This document shows, piece after piece, positions 1-6,030 of a stretch of DNA of 7,284 nucleotides; the stretch's first letter is position 1, and every line of letters begins with the position of its first letter. The position numbers and the translations under genes were made by a program. Location: the NCBI GenBank assembly GCA_903917305.1, contig CAIXAA010000213.1, positions 1-7,284 of the forward strand, given 5' to 3'. The notes below the pieces were generated by a model. The model was not told the DNA's origin, made no database searches, and saw nothing but the letters and a program-made list of their open reading frames with translations. The stretch is from an uncultured Myxococcales bacterium. GTDB taxonomy: Bacteria; Myxococcota_A; UBA9042.

Positions 1-87
1 CGCATGCCTGTCGTTCTCCGTGTAGCCGTGTGCAGTTGGCCGGCGAGTGGGCGCGGAGGATAGCGCATGCCGCTTGGGGCTTGCAAC

Positions 88-174
88 CGGCTGCGGTTGA
101 GGCTCTGGCGCGGGGTCCAGTTCGGGGCCCGGCTCGGGTTCCCGCACCGGCTCCGGTTCCGGTGCGGGCTCCGG
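88..174 (-). repeat. Degenerate Pro-Glu hexanucleotide repeat
   Basis: Read on the minus strand this is 29 codons of mostly alternating proline with Glu, Ala or Gln. The stretch 171-153 (gagcccgcaccggaaccgg) is identical over 19 nt to units of the repeat at the right end of the window (for example 7154-7172), but lies on the opposite strand. The left copy is degenerate, the right copy nearly perfect. Confidence 0.6.
141..168. repeat. 10-bp GC-rich inverted repeat (hairpin)
   Basis: CCCGCACCGG at 141-150 is the exact reverse complement of CCGGTGCGGG at 159-168, with an 8-nt loop (ctccggtt). It lies 115 bp downstream of the sigma-factor stop and could slow or end its transcription. No T-run follows on either strand, so it is not a standard intrinsic terminator. 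It may be a by-product of the Pro-Glu repeat. Confidence 0.4.
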
Positions 175-282
175 TCAGGTTCCCGGCCCCGCTGACACCC
201 GTGTCGTGAATGTGCGCAAAGTTTGCGTACGACTGGATCCCACCGCCATGAACTGGCAACTTGGCAGGATCACGCGCGACGG

Positions 283-1851
283 CTAGTTCTCGACCAGCAC
301 TTCGAGCATGTCGCGGTGCGCCGGGGTCTGCAGCTTCTTGATGGCGCCGGTCTCGATCTGGCGGATGCGCTCGCGGGTCAGGTTGAACATCTCGCCCACC
401 TGCTCCAGCGTCAGGCCTTCTTCGTGGCCGATGCCGAAGCGCAGCTTGAGCACCGCTTCCTCGCGCGGGTGCAGGCGGGTCAGCGCGCGCCGGGTCTGCG
501 CTGCCACATCGCGCTGGATGCAGTAGTCCAGGCCCTTGACCGCCTGCTGATCCTCAACGAAATCGACAAGCATCGCGTCATCTTCGCCCACCGGAGCGTC
601 CAGGCTCAGCGGGGAGCGCACCATCCGCAGGATCAGCTCGACCTGGTCGCCCGGCTGCTCGGTGCGCGCGCTGATCTCCTCGGTCGTCGGCTCGCGGCCC
701 AATTCCTGTTCCAGCAAGGAGCGTTCGCGCATGATGCGGTTCAGCGCCTCGATGAGGTGCACCGGGATGCGAATCGTGCGGCCCGAGTCCGCGATCGAGC
801 GCGTGATCGACTGGCGAATCCACCACGTGGCGTATGTCGAGAACTTGTAGCCGCGCTGCCACTCGAACTTCTCGACCGCCTTGATGAGGCCGATGTTGCC
901 TTCCTGCACCAGATCCAGCAGCGCCATGCCGCGGTTCAGGTAGCGCTTGGCGATGCTGACCACGAGGCGCAAGTTCGCCTGGATCATCACGCTTCGTGCC
1001 TCGGCGATCTTGCGCTGCGCCTGACGCACGGTGCGCAGATCGCGGCTCGCCTGCTCGGCCGAGTGGCCATAGGCCGCCGCCGCGGTTTGCGCTGCCACGG
1101 CCGCCACTTGCACGGTGTGGCGCACGCGGGCCTTGTCGGTGCGGATGCGGCGCGGGCCGCCGGTCAGATCCGCGAGATCCGCCTTGGTCATGCCGGCTTC
1201 TTCGAGCGCGCGGCGCAGCTTCTGCTCGCTGCGCACCGCCTCGCGCGCCAACTCCTGGAAGATCTCCATGGCCTTGGTGATCAGCCGCTCGCCGGTGCGA
1301 TCTTCCCAGAAGCTGCGGTACTTGCTGCGCATCGCCTGGGAGAGCTGCGCCGTGCGCGGGTCGCTGGCCGGCGTCGACAGGTTGGCGATCTCTTCGTCCA
1401 GCGCCAGCACGCGCTCGCGGAAACGCTCGGCGCGGGCCTGGGTTGTGATGCGCGCATCGCGGTCGCGCCAGCACTCCGGATCCGTCCATTCGCGCAGCAA
1501 ATCGGCATCCGTGACCATGCGGACCGGCAGCTCGCCCAGGAGCGGCTTGCAGGCAGCGATGCCTTCCAGGATGCCCAGGATGTCGGCGGAGGACTCTTCG
1601 ATGCGGCGCGCCACATCGGCTTCGCCCTCGCGGGTCAGCAGCGCAACGCGGCCGATGTGCTGCAAATACAGCACGGTCGGATCGAGGAACGTCTCGCCGC
1701 GGTCGTCTTCCGGTCCCTTGCGGCCCTTGCGCCGCGGATGCGGGGCAACGGGCTCAACGGGTTCGTCGGTCTCGACAAAGGCAAGATCGAACTCTTCCGC
1801 GGCGAAATCATCGCTGAGGATGGGTGCGTCAGTCAGGGCAGTCGTCTTCAT
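283..1851 (-). CDS. rpoD: RNA polymerase sigma factor, RpoD/SigA (sigma-70) family
   Basis: This 522-residue protein directs RNA polymerase to -35/-10 promoters. Domains in order: an acidic N-terminal tail (1-52); region 1.2 (about 54-90, DPTVLYLQHIGRVALLTREG); a long non-conserved region (about 91-282); region 2 (about 287-357, with NLRLVVSIAKRY, DLVQEGNIGL and the -10 helix YKFSTYATWWIRQSITRSIA); region 3 (about 366-440); and region 4 (about 455-508, with the -35 helix-turn-helix LEQVGEMFNLTRERIRQIE). The start at 1851 is chosen because AGAGAGG lies 6 nt upstream; the frame is open to 1974 but that extension looks non-coding. Region 1.1, usual in proteobacterial RpoD, is absent. The long insert argues for the primary sigma or a close paralogue rather than RpoS, RpoH or an ECF factor. 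Its ATPase neighbour is 204 bp upstream, so separate transcription is likely. The family call is very secure; whether it is the single housekeeping sigma is not. Confidence 0.93.
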   Translation of the reverse strand: MKTTALTDAPILSDDFAAEEFDLAFVETDEPVEPVAPHPRRKGRKGPEDDRGETFLDPTVLYLQHIGRVALLTREGEADVARRIEESSADILGILEGIAACKPLLGELPVRMVTDADLLREWTDPECWRDRDARITTQARAERFRERVLALDEEIANLSTPASDPRTAQLSQAMRSKYRSFWEDRTGERLITKAMEIFQELAREAVRSEQKLRRALEEAGMTKADLADLTGGPRRIRTDKARVRHTVQVAAVAAQTAAAAYGHSAEQASRDLRTVRQAQRKIAEARSVMIQANLRLVVSIAKRYLNRGMALLDLVQEGNIGLIKAVEKFEWQRGYKFSTYATWWIRQSITRSIADSGRTIRIPVHLIEALNRIMRERSLLEQELGREPTTEEISARTEQPGDQVELILRMVRSPLSLDAPVGEDDAMLVDFVEDQQAVKGLDYCIQRDVAAQTRRALTRLHPREEAVLKLRFGIGHEEGLTLEQVGEMFNLTRERIRQIETGAIKKLQTPAHRDMLEVLVEN

Positions 1852-1857
1852 GGCATG

Positions 1858-1864
1858 CCTCTCT
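1858..1864 (-). promoter_or_regulatory. Ribosome binding site of the sigma-factor gene
   Basis: The minus strand reads AGAGAGG, then the 6-nt spacer CATGCC, then ATG at 1851. This site decides between the 1851 start and the upstream in-frame ATG at 1974. Confidence 0.65.
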
Positions 1865-1913
1865 GGCCGGCGTGGCCTCGACCTGCACTGATGCAAGGCC
1901 TGGACCAACGCGG

Positions 1914-1943
1914 AAGATTGGCGTGTTAGACGTTTGGGATCAA
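1914..1943 (-). promoter_or_regulatory. Weak candidate sigma70-type promoter for the sigma-factor gene
   Basis: On the minus strand TTGATC (1943-1938) is followed after 18 nt by AATCTT (1919-1914), about 60 bp before the start codon. Both hexamers match the consensus only partly. The 204-bp gap makes a promoter here likely, but this exact placement is uncertain. Confidence 0.25.
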
Positions 1944-1987
1944 AGGGATGGAGCGTAGCGGGCGACTCAAGCAATTTGCGCAGAGTC

Positions 1988-2001
1988 TGACATTCATGTC
2001 A
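1988..2001. promoter_or_regulatory. Palindrome TGACATTCATGTCA, candidate operator
   Basis: Two perfect 6-bp arms (TGACAT / ATGTCA) flank a 2-bp centre. The site lies between the ATPase stop (2056) and the sigma-factor start (1851), about 137 bp upstream of the start, in the most AT-rich part of the gap. The size and symmetry suit a dimeric regulator. It has no T-tract and is too short for a terminator. Confidence 0.35.
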
Positions 2002-2055
2002 TGCCGTGCTGCAAACGCTGTCCTGCGCGTCTCAACCATTCACACTTTCCGGGTC

Positions 2056-4785
2056 TCACAGCTCGATGTCCACGGCCGTGTCTGCAAGGCTCTGATCGTG
2101 TTGGTCCAACAGGAATTGCGCAGCAGCCTTGCGCCCCAGCCGCGTGAGGAAGGCGGCGTGGCCGTGCACCGTCGTGCGCAACTCATGGACGTCGTTGGCG
2201 TCCTTGAAGCCCTGCTCGGCGCGCTTGTACGCCTCGTCCGCCGCCTTGATCTCCGGAATATCCGCAAGGATTTCAGCAAGTGTGCGGTGGCTGTGGGCGC
2301 GGGCGCGCACGACGTCGCTGGAATGCGCGGCCTTGACGCTGCGGCGCGCCCACGTCAACGCGCGGTCGTGGTCGTCGCGGCGGCGGGCGGCGACGGCCAG
2401 GTTGCGCGCGGCGTCGGACAGCAGGGCATGGTCGCCCAAGCGCCCGGCGCCCTCGACGGCCTTGTAGAGCAGGGCCTCGCCGTCCTCCAGCCGACCGGAC
2501 AACAGCAGCACTTCTCCTAGGTTGTTCTGCATCACGGCCTGCATGCGCCGGTTGCCGATGCGCTTGGAGAGCTCGTACGCCTCCTCCAGCACCGACACCG
2601 CGGCTTCAGCGGCGAGCCCCGCGACCAGCACGTGCGCCAGGGCGTTGAGCGCCTCGAACAGCCCGACAAGGTTGCGCAATTCGCGTTGCATGTGCACGGC
2701 CTGCTCGACGTAGCCGTGCGCCTGATCCAGGTGACCCAGGCTCATCGAGACAAAGCCCAGGTTGGTCAGCGTCGAGGCCTGGCCGCTGCGATCGCCAAGT
2801 CTTTCGCGGTATTCCAGGGAGCGCTTCAAGAACTGCGCCGCCGCCTCCGTGCGCCCGGCCTGCCAGTAGCAGCGGCCGATGTCGTCGCACACGGAGCCCA
2901 GGCCGTGGACATCGCCCACCGCTTCATAGAGTTGCAGCGCGGGCACCAGCTGCTCCAACGCCTGCTGCACCTTGCCTTGGGTGCGCATCATCTTGCCCAG
3001 GCGCTGCAGGGCGTGGGCACCGAGGCTGCGCGCCCGGTAGCGCCAGGCCAGCTCCAGCGCGTCGCGGTAGCAGGTCTCCGCTTCGGCCCAGCGACCATCG
3101 ACCTCCGCCAGACGGCCCAAGCCCAGCACCGCGGTCGTGTGCACGTCCGCCGCTTCTTCGTGCGACAATTGCCGTGCTTTTTCCAGGTAGTCGCGCGCCG
3201 CGGCGTGGCGGAACTCCTCGAGCGCCTGCTCGCCCGCGCGCAGGTAGACGTGCGCCGCGTGCGCGGAATCGCCGGCCTTCGCCCACAAAGGCGCAAGCAT
3301 GTCGGCGACTTCCGTTGCGCGCTGCCCCGCCACCATCTGCATCCAGACGGCCGCTCGGTGCGCCAGCTTCTTCTGCTCGTCGGCGTCGAGGGCTTCGAGC
3401 AGCGCCGGGCAATCGCCTTCCTCGACGAAGCGAAAGCCCATCTCGTGCGGCAGGAGCGAGGAGCGCTCCGGCAGCACAAGCCCGCGTTCCATCAGGTCTT
3501 TGCACGCGCGCCGCACCTTCTCCGGCGTCTCGTCGCGGCCCAGATCCTCGGCCGAGCGCGCGCCGGCCACGTCCGCCCGCAGCAGCGCCACCACGCCGCC
3601 GAGCCAGAAGCGCGTGCCGAACACCGCGCCCATGCTCGCGACCTGCAAGTCGAAATCCGAGAGATCGTCAAAGCGGCTGCCGCGGTGCGCCTGCAGGTGA
3701 CCGGCGGCGATCAGCTCCGCCACGCGCTGCGGCTGCAGGGTCCAGGTCTCGCCGGTGCGCGCGATGGCGCCGCGCACGGCGAGCTGCTCGATGCCGTCCA
3801 GCAGCGACCCGGGACGGCCGCCGGCATGGCGCACGAGGCTCGCGATCGACGCCTTGTCCAGGCCGGTCACGCCCGCCAGCGCCTTGCGCGCGATGCTCGC
3901 CATGACCTCGTCGCCCAGCGGCGCCAGCTCCGTCGTGCGCAGCGTGCCCAGCCAGGGCCGGCGGATGGCGCCGCGCCGATCCGTGGCCAGGACGATCACC
4001 GCCGGCACCTCCGCGCCTTCGTCCACCAGCTGCGTCAGGAACGAGAGGCTCTCCGCGTCCGCTTCGCCGGCATCGTCGACGATGACGACGGTCGGCGGTG
4101 CGCCGAGATCGCGCACGATCAGGTGGACGAGCGCCTCGCGGGCGCGGCGGGCCTGCTCGTTGCGGTCCTCGAAGTCGATCGGGTGTTCGTTCCAGAAGTG
4201 AAAGCCGAGCATCGGCCCGCAGGTGCGCGCCACTTCCGCGCCTGCCGGATCGCCGTAGAAGGCTTCGACGGAGCGTTCGAAACGCTCGCCGGCGATCGTG
4301 CCGCCCAGGTACGCGGGGATGTCGAAACGCAGGCGCAGCAGGCGCTCGATCAGGCTGAACGGGCGGTGCGAGCCTTGGGCGTTGACGATGATGACGCGCG
4401 TGCCCGGCTGCAGCGTGGCGAGGCGCTCGCGCACGGCGCCGAGCAGGGCGGTGCGCCCGACGCCGACTTCGCCGTGCAGGCCGAGGGCGCACAGGCGCCG
4501 CCGGTGCAGGCCGACCTGGATGGCGTCGAGCAGCGCATCGACCTCCGCGCCGCGGCCGTAGTGGCCCAGGCGCTCGGCGTCGCGGCGCCATGGCAGATCA
4601 AAGCGTGCCGGGACCGCGACGCCGCGCGACACGTCGCCGGACACCGCCTCGATCAAGTCGGCATCGTCGAAGAATCGCCCGACGACATCGTCCTCGCCCT
4701 TGCCGGCAGGGCGCAGCGGAGACAGGCATCCCTCGCAAAACCGGAAGCTGGAGATGTTGTTGTGGCCGCATCGCGTGCATTGCAT
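2056..4785 (-). CDS. Zinc-ribbon, AAA/STAND-type ATPase with C-terminal TPR array
   Basis: This is a 909-residue cytoplasmic protein. It opens with a four-cysteine zinc ribbon (C3-x2-C6, C17-x2-C20), then a linker, then an ATPase module from about residue 75. Walker A is GEVGVGRT (105-112), with R111 where lysine is expected. Walker B is TVVIVDDAGEAD (232-243; D237, D238). A winged-helix-like segment follows (about 380-460). From about 540 to 900 come eight or nine tetratricopeptide repeats with a period near 40 residues, for example the one containing LTNLGFVSMSLGHLDQA. This order resembles the ATPase/TPR half of cyclase- and kinase-linked STAND proteins and LAL regulators, but no cyclase, kinase or DNA-binding domain is present. 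The likely role is a nucleotide-dependent sensor or scaffold; the ligand is unknown. The start at 4785 is chosen because it begins the zinc ribbon; the upstream in-frame ATG at 4953 gives a Pro/Cys/Arg-rich extension with no recognisable domain. Confidence 0.85.
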   Translation of the reverse strand: MQCTRCGHNNISSFRFCEGCLSPLRPAGKGEDDVVGRFFDDADLIEAVSGDVSRGVAVPARFDLPWRRDAERLGHYGRGAEVDALLDAIQVGLHRRRLCALGLHGEVGVGRTALLGAVRERLATLQPGTRVIIVNAQGSHRPFSLIERLLRLRFDIPAYLGGTIAGERFERSVEAFYGDPAGAEVARTCGPMLGFHFWNEHPIDFEDRNEQARRAREALVHLIVRDLGAPPTVVIVDDAGEADAESLSFLTQLVDEGAEVPAVIVLATDRRGAIRRPWLGTLRTTELAPLGDEVMASIARKALAGVTGLDKASIASLVRHAGGRPGSLLDGIEQLAVRGAIARTGETWTLQPQRVAELIAAGHLQAHRGSRFDDLSDFDLQVASMGAVFGTRFWLGGVVALLRADVAGARSAEDLGRDETPEKVRRACKDLMERGLVLPERSSLLPHEMGFRFVEEGDCPALLEALDADEQKKLAHRAAVWMQMVAGQRATEVADMLAPLWAKAGDSAHAAHVYLRAGEQALEEFRHAAARDYLEKARQLSHEEAADVHTTAVLGLGRLAEVDGRWAEAETCYRDALELAWRYRARSLGAHALQRLGKMMRTQGKVQQALEQLVPALQLYEAVGDVHGLGSVCDDIGRCYWQAGRTEAAAQFLKRSLEYRERLGDRSGQASTLTNLGFVSMSLGHLDQAHGYVEQAVHMQRELRNLVGLFEALNALAHVLVAGLAAEAAVSVLEEAYELSKRIGNRRMQAVMQNNLGEVLLLSGRLEDGEALLYKAVEGAGRLGDHALLSDAARNLAVAARRRDDHDRALTWARRSVKAAHSSDVVRARAHSHRTLAEILADIPEIKAADEAYKRAEQGFKDANDVHELRTTVHGHAAFLTRLGRKAAAQFLLDQHDQSLADTAVDIEL

Positions 4786-4938
4786 GGCTGGACCTGCGCT
4801 CGTTGGTGGGCCAGCGGCAGGGCGCCGGCACCAAAGGGGGCAAAATAGTGCGCCAACGGGCCCCGCCAGTGCAAGCGGATTCACCGGATGCGGGGCTCTA
4901 CAGCAAAGCGGGCAGACCCACCGGCGGGCGCAACGCGG

Positions 4939-4966
4939 TTGACTTGGGCCCAATCACTTCTATCAT
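4939..4966 (+). promoter_or_regulatory. Sigma70-type promoter of the lipoprotein gene
   Basis: TTGACT (4939-4944) is separated by 16 bp from TATCAT (4961-4966). Each hexamer matches the consensus at five of six positions (TTGACA/TATAAT). Transcription would start near 4973, giving a leader of about 93 nt before the ATG at 5066. The spacer contains the perfect palindrome TTGGGCCCAA (4944-4953). A second palindrome, CCGCGCGCGG (4968-4977), covers the expected start point. Confidence 0.7.
4944..4953. promoter_or_regulatory. Palindrome TTGGGCCCAA inside the promoter spacer, candidate operator
   Basis: This is a perfect 10-bp palindrome between the -35 and -10 elements of the lipoprotein promoter. 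A protein bound here would compete directly with RNA polymerase, so repression is the simplest guess. It is short, and such a GC-rich palindrome could arise by chance. Confidence 0.3.
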
Positions 4967-5054
4967 GCCGCGCGCGGACGTCACCAAGCGGGACTCTGAG
5001 CGCGACTGGCAGGTTGGGAAGCGGCGCCTTCGCGGCACGTCCGACCTCATCAAC

Positions 5055-5060
5055 GGAGGA
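5055..5060 (+). promoter_or_regulatory. Strong ribosome binding site of the lipoprotein gene
   Basis: GGAGGA lies 5 nt before the ATG at 5066. It is the best Shine-Dalgarno sequence in the window and fixes the start. With the strong promoter it suggests high expression. Confidence 0.85.
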
Positions 5061-5065
5061 AAATC

Positions 5066-5842
5066 ATGAGCAAGATCGAGAAGATTCTCAGCATCCTGGG
5101 TGTGTGCACCCTGGTCGCCACCACGGCCTGCAGCGCCACGACCAGCAGCGACGGCGACGCGGACGGCATGGCCGCCGACATGTCCATGCCGGACACCACG
5201 AGCACGGGCAAGGACACGACGACGACGGCCAAGACCTTCAAGTCCATCGTGATTTGGGACAAGTCGGAGGACCCCGCGTTCCGCAACGGCAAGTGCGGCT
5301 CGAGCCCGGGCTCGGACATCGACGCCGTCATGCTGTACCGCGGTGGCAAGCTCATCGGCGCCGGCAAGGTCGGCTCGGCCAGCTACGACACGTCGAAGTC
5401 CACGAGCTGCGACAACAAGAAGAACATCGCGGCGAGCGCCGAGGGCCCGGTCAACGCCCACGTCTACGCGAGCAGCCCGGACACCGGCTACATCAGCCTG
5501 AACGGCGGCTCGATCGAGCTGCAGTTCGGCGCTTGCAGCGATGGCTCGCAGGATCCGCTCAAGTGCGACGGCGCGGGCGCCGCGCTCGACATCCAGGACG
5601 GCGACCAGATCGACTTCTACGAAGTGGACGTCACCTACAAGCCGGGCAGCGGCACGATCATGGACGGCTTCGCGTATGACGGCTGCGTCTGCTACTCCGA
5701 CCAGTACCAGGTCGATGTGCGCACGGCGGTCGGCGTCGACGCCGGCTCGATGGTGCTGCAGAGCGGCCGCGGCGGCGACACGTTCACGGGCACCGAGGCG
5801 TGGGACGTGAACAAGTTCACGGCGACCGTCAAGGTCATGTAA
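5066..5842 (+). CDS. Predicted secreted lipoprotein of unknown function
   Basis: This is a 258-residue protein. The N-terminus is a lipoprotein signal: positive residues (K3, K6), a hydrophobic stretch (7-19), and a lipobox-like TTAC ending at C22. Position -3 of the lipobox is Thr rather than the usual Leu, so lipidation is likely but not certain. Residues 23-57 are a Ser/Thr/Asp/Ala-rich linker typical of surface-displayed proteins. The body (58-258) is rich in Gly, Asp and short beta-like segments. It has six cysteines (77, 115, 157, 167, 207, 209), enough for three disulfides, including a CVC pair. I do not recognise the family; a beta-sandwich is a guess. The gene stands alone between its own promoter and a strong terminator, divergent from the ATPase gene. 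The coding call and export are well supported; function is not. Confidence 0.85.
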   Translation: MSKIEKILSILGVCTLVATTACSATTSSDGDADGMAADMSMPDTTSTGKDTTTTAKTFKSIVIWDKSEDPAFRNGKCGSSPGSDIDAVMLYRGGKLIGAGKVGSASYDTSKSTSCDNKKNIAASAEGPVNAHVYASSPDTGYISLNGGSIELQFGACSDGSQDPLKCDGAGAALDIQDGDQIDFYEVDVTYKPGSGTIMDGFAYDGCVCYSDQYQVDVRTAVGVDAGSMVLQSGRGGDTFTGTEAWDVNKFTATVKVM

Positions 5843-5862
5843 TCGGTCCGGACCTCAAGGTC

Positions 5863-5909
5863 GGCGACGCGGAGAGTCCGGGCTACGGGCTCTCCGCGTT
5901 GCCTTTTTT
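5863..5909 (+). terminator. Strong intrinsic terminator after the lipoprotein gene
   Basis: An 18-bp stem pairs 5863-5880 with 5886-5903, with only two G-U wobbles (5866/5900 and 5877/5889). The loop is 5 nt (GGCTA). A run of six T follows at once (5904-5909). It begins 20 bp after the TAA stop and should isolate the lipoprotein transcript from the genes downstream. Confidence 0.95.
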
Positions 5910-5948
5910 GGACAATGGGCCGCGCTGCGCTAGCCTGATGCTGTGCAC

Positions 5949-5976
5949 TTGCCGCGGGCGGCGTGTGCGCTACCAT
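5949..5976 (+). promoter_or_regulatory. Candidate promoter of the AMIN-like gene
   Basis: TTGCCG (5949-5954), a 16-bp spacer, then TACCAT (5971-5976); each hexamer matches the consensus at four of six positions. The spacing and -10 form resemble the lipoprotein promoter (N16, TATCAT). The strong terminator just upstream means a new promoter is needed here. An alternative, TTGGAC-N17-TAGCCT (5908-5936), matches less well. Confidence 0.45.
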
Positions 5977-6030
5977 GCGCGCAAGGAATCGACGGCGAAG
6001 GCGCCGGGTTGGCAGGCGATGCGAGAGGCG

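Larger units (their letters stand above)
1..249 (-). pseudogene. Possible interrupted Pro-Glu-rich reading frame, cut by the left edge
   Basis: On the minus strand an ATG at 249-247 opens a 24-codon frame that stops at a TGA (177-175). The same frame then stays open from 174 to position 1 and reads PEPAPEPEPVREPEPGPELD, then a PAPEPQPQP stretch, then a non-repetitive Ser/Arg/Pro-rich segment that leaves the window. Proline codons in the repeat vary at the third base (CCG, CCC, CCA, CCT), as expected if this frame was under protein-level selection. No ATG lies in the open part; a GTG at 147-145 would cut the repeat. No Shine-Dalgarno sequence is visible before the ATG at 249. It lies 34 bp beyond the sigma-factor stop on the same strand. 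It could be a gene broken by one nonsense change or sequencing error, a remnant, or chance. The opposite strand is also open (3-206), so coding status is uncertain. Confidence 0.25.

Noticed and set aside
3..209. Plus-strand frame ending in a PAPAPVPVRAPV-type sequence, possible 3' end of an incoming gene
   Set aside because: The Pro/Ala/Val/Arg pattern is what the reverse complement of a Pro-Glu repeat gives, and third-base GC is lower than in the real genes.
203..233. Nested inverted repeat downstream of the sigma gene (gtcgt/acgac arms around cgcaaagtttgcg)
   Set aside because: The arms are short, the inner palindrome has no room for a loop, and no T-run follows; not a credible terminator.
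223..1929. Long plus-strand open frame opposite the sigma-factor gene
   Set aside because: The minus strand encodes an unmistakable sigma factor. GC-rich codons leave the opposite strand open by chance, and the translation has no recognisable motif.
2632..4848. 738-codon plus-strand open frame opposite the ATPase gene
   Set aside because: It is antisense to conserved Walker, zinc-ribbon and TPR motifs; its Arg/His/Gln/Ala-rich product looks like a shadow frame.
4842..4858. Sigma54-like element TGGCGCACTATTTTGC on the minus strand upstream of the ATPase gene
   Set aside because: The GG to GC distance is 11 bp instead of the required 10, and the -24 element is imperfect. The TATTTT within it also lacks a well-spaced -35, so no promoter is called for the ATPase gene.
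5800..6030. Upstream extension of the AMIN-like frame to ATG 5800 or 5938
   Set aside because: It would overlap the lipoprotein gene and cross the strong terminator, and would bury the signal peptide inside the protein.
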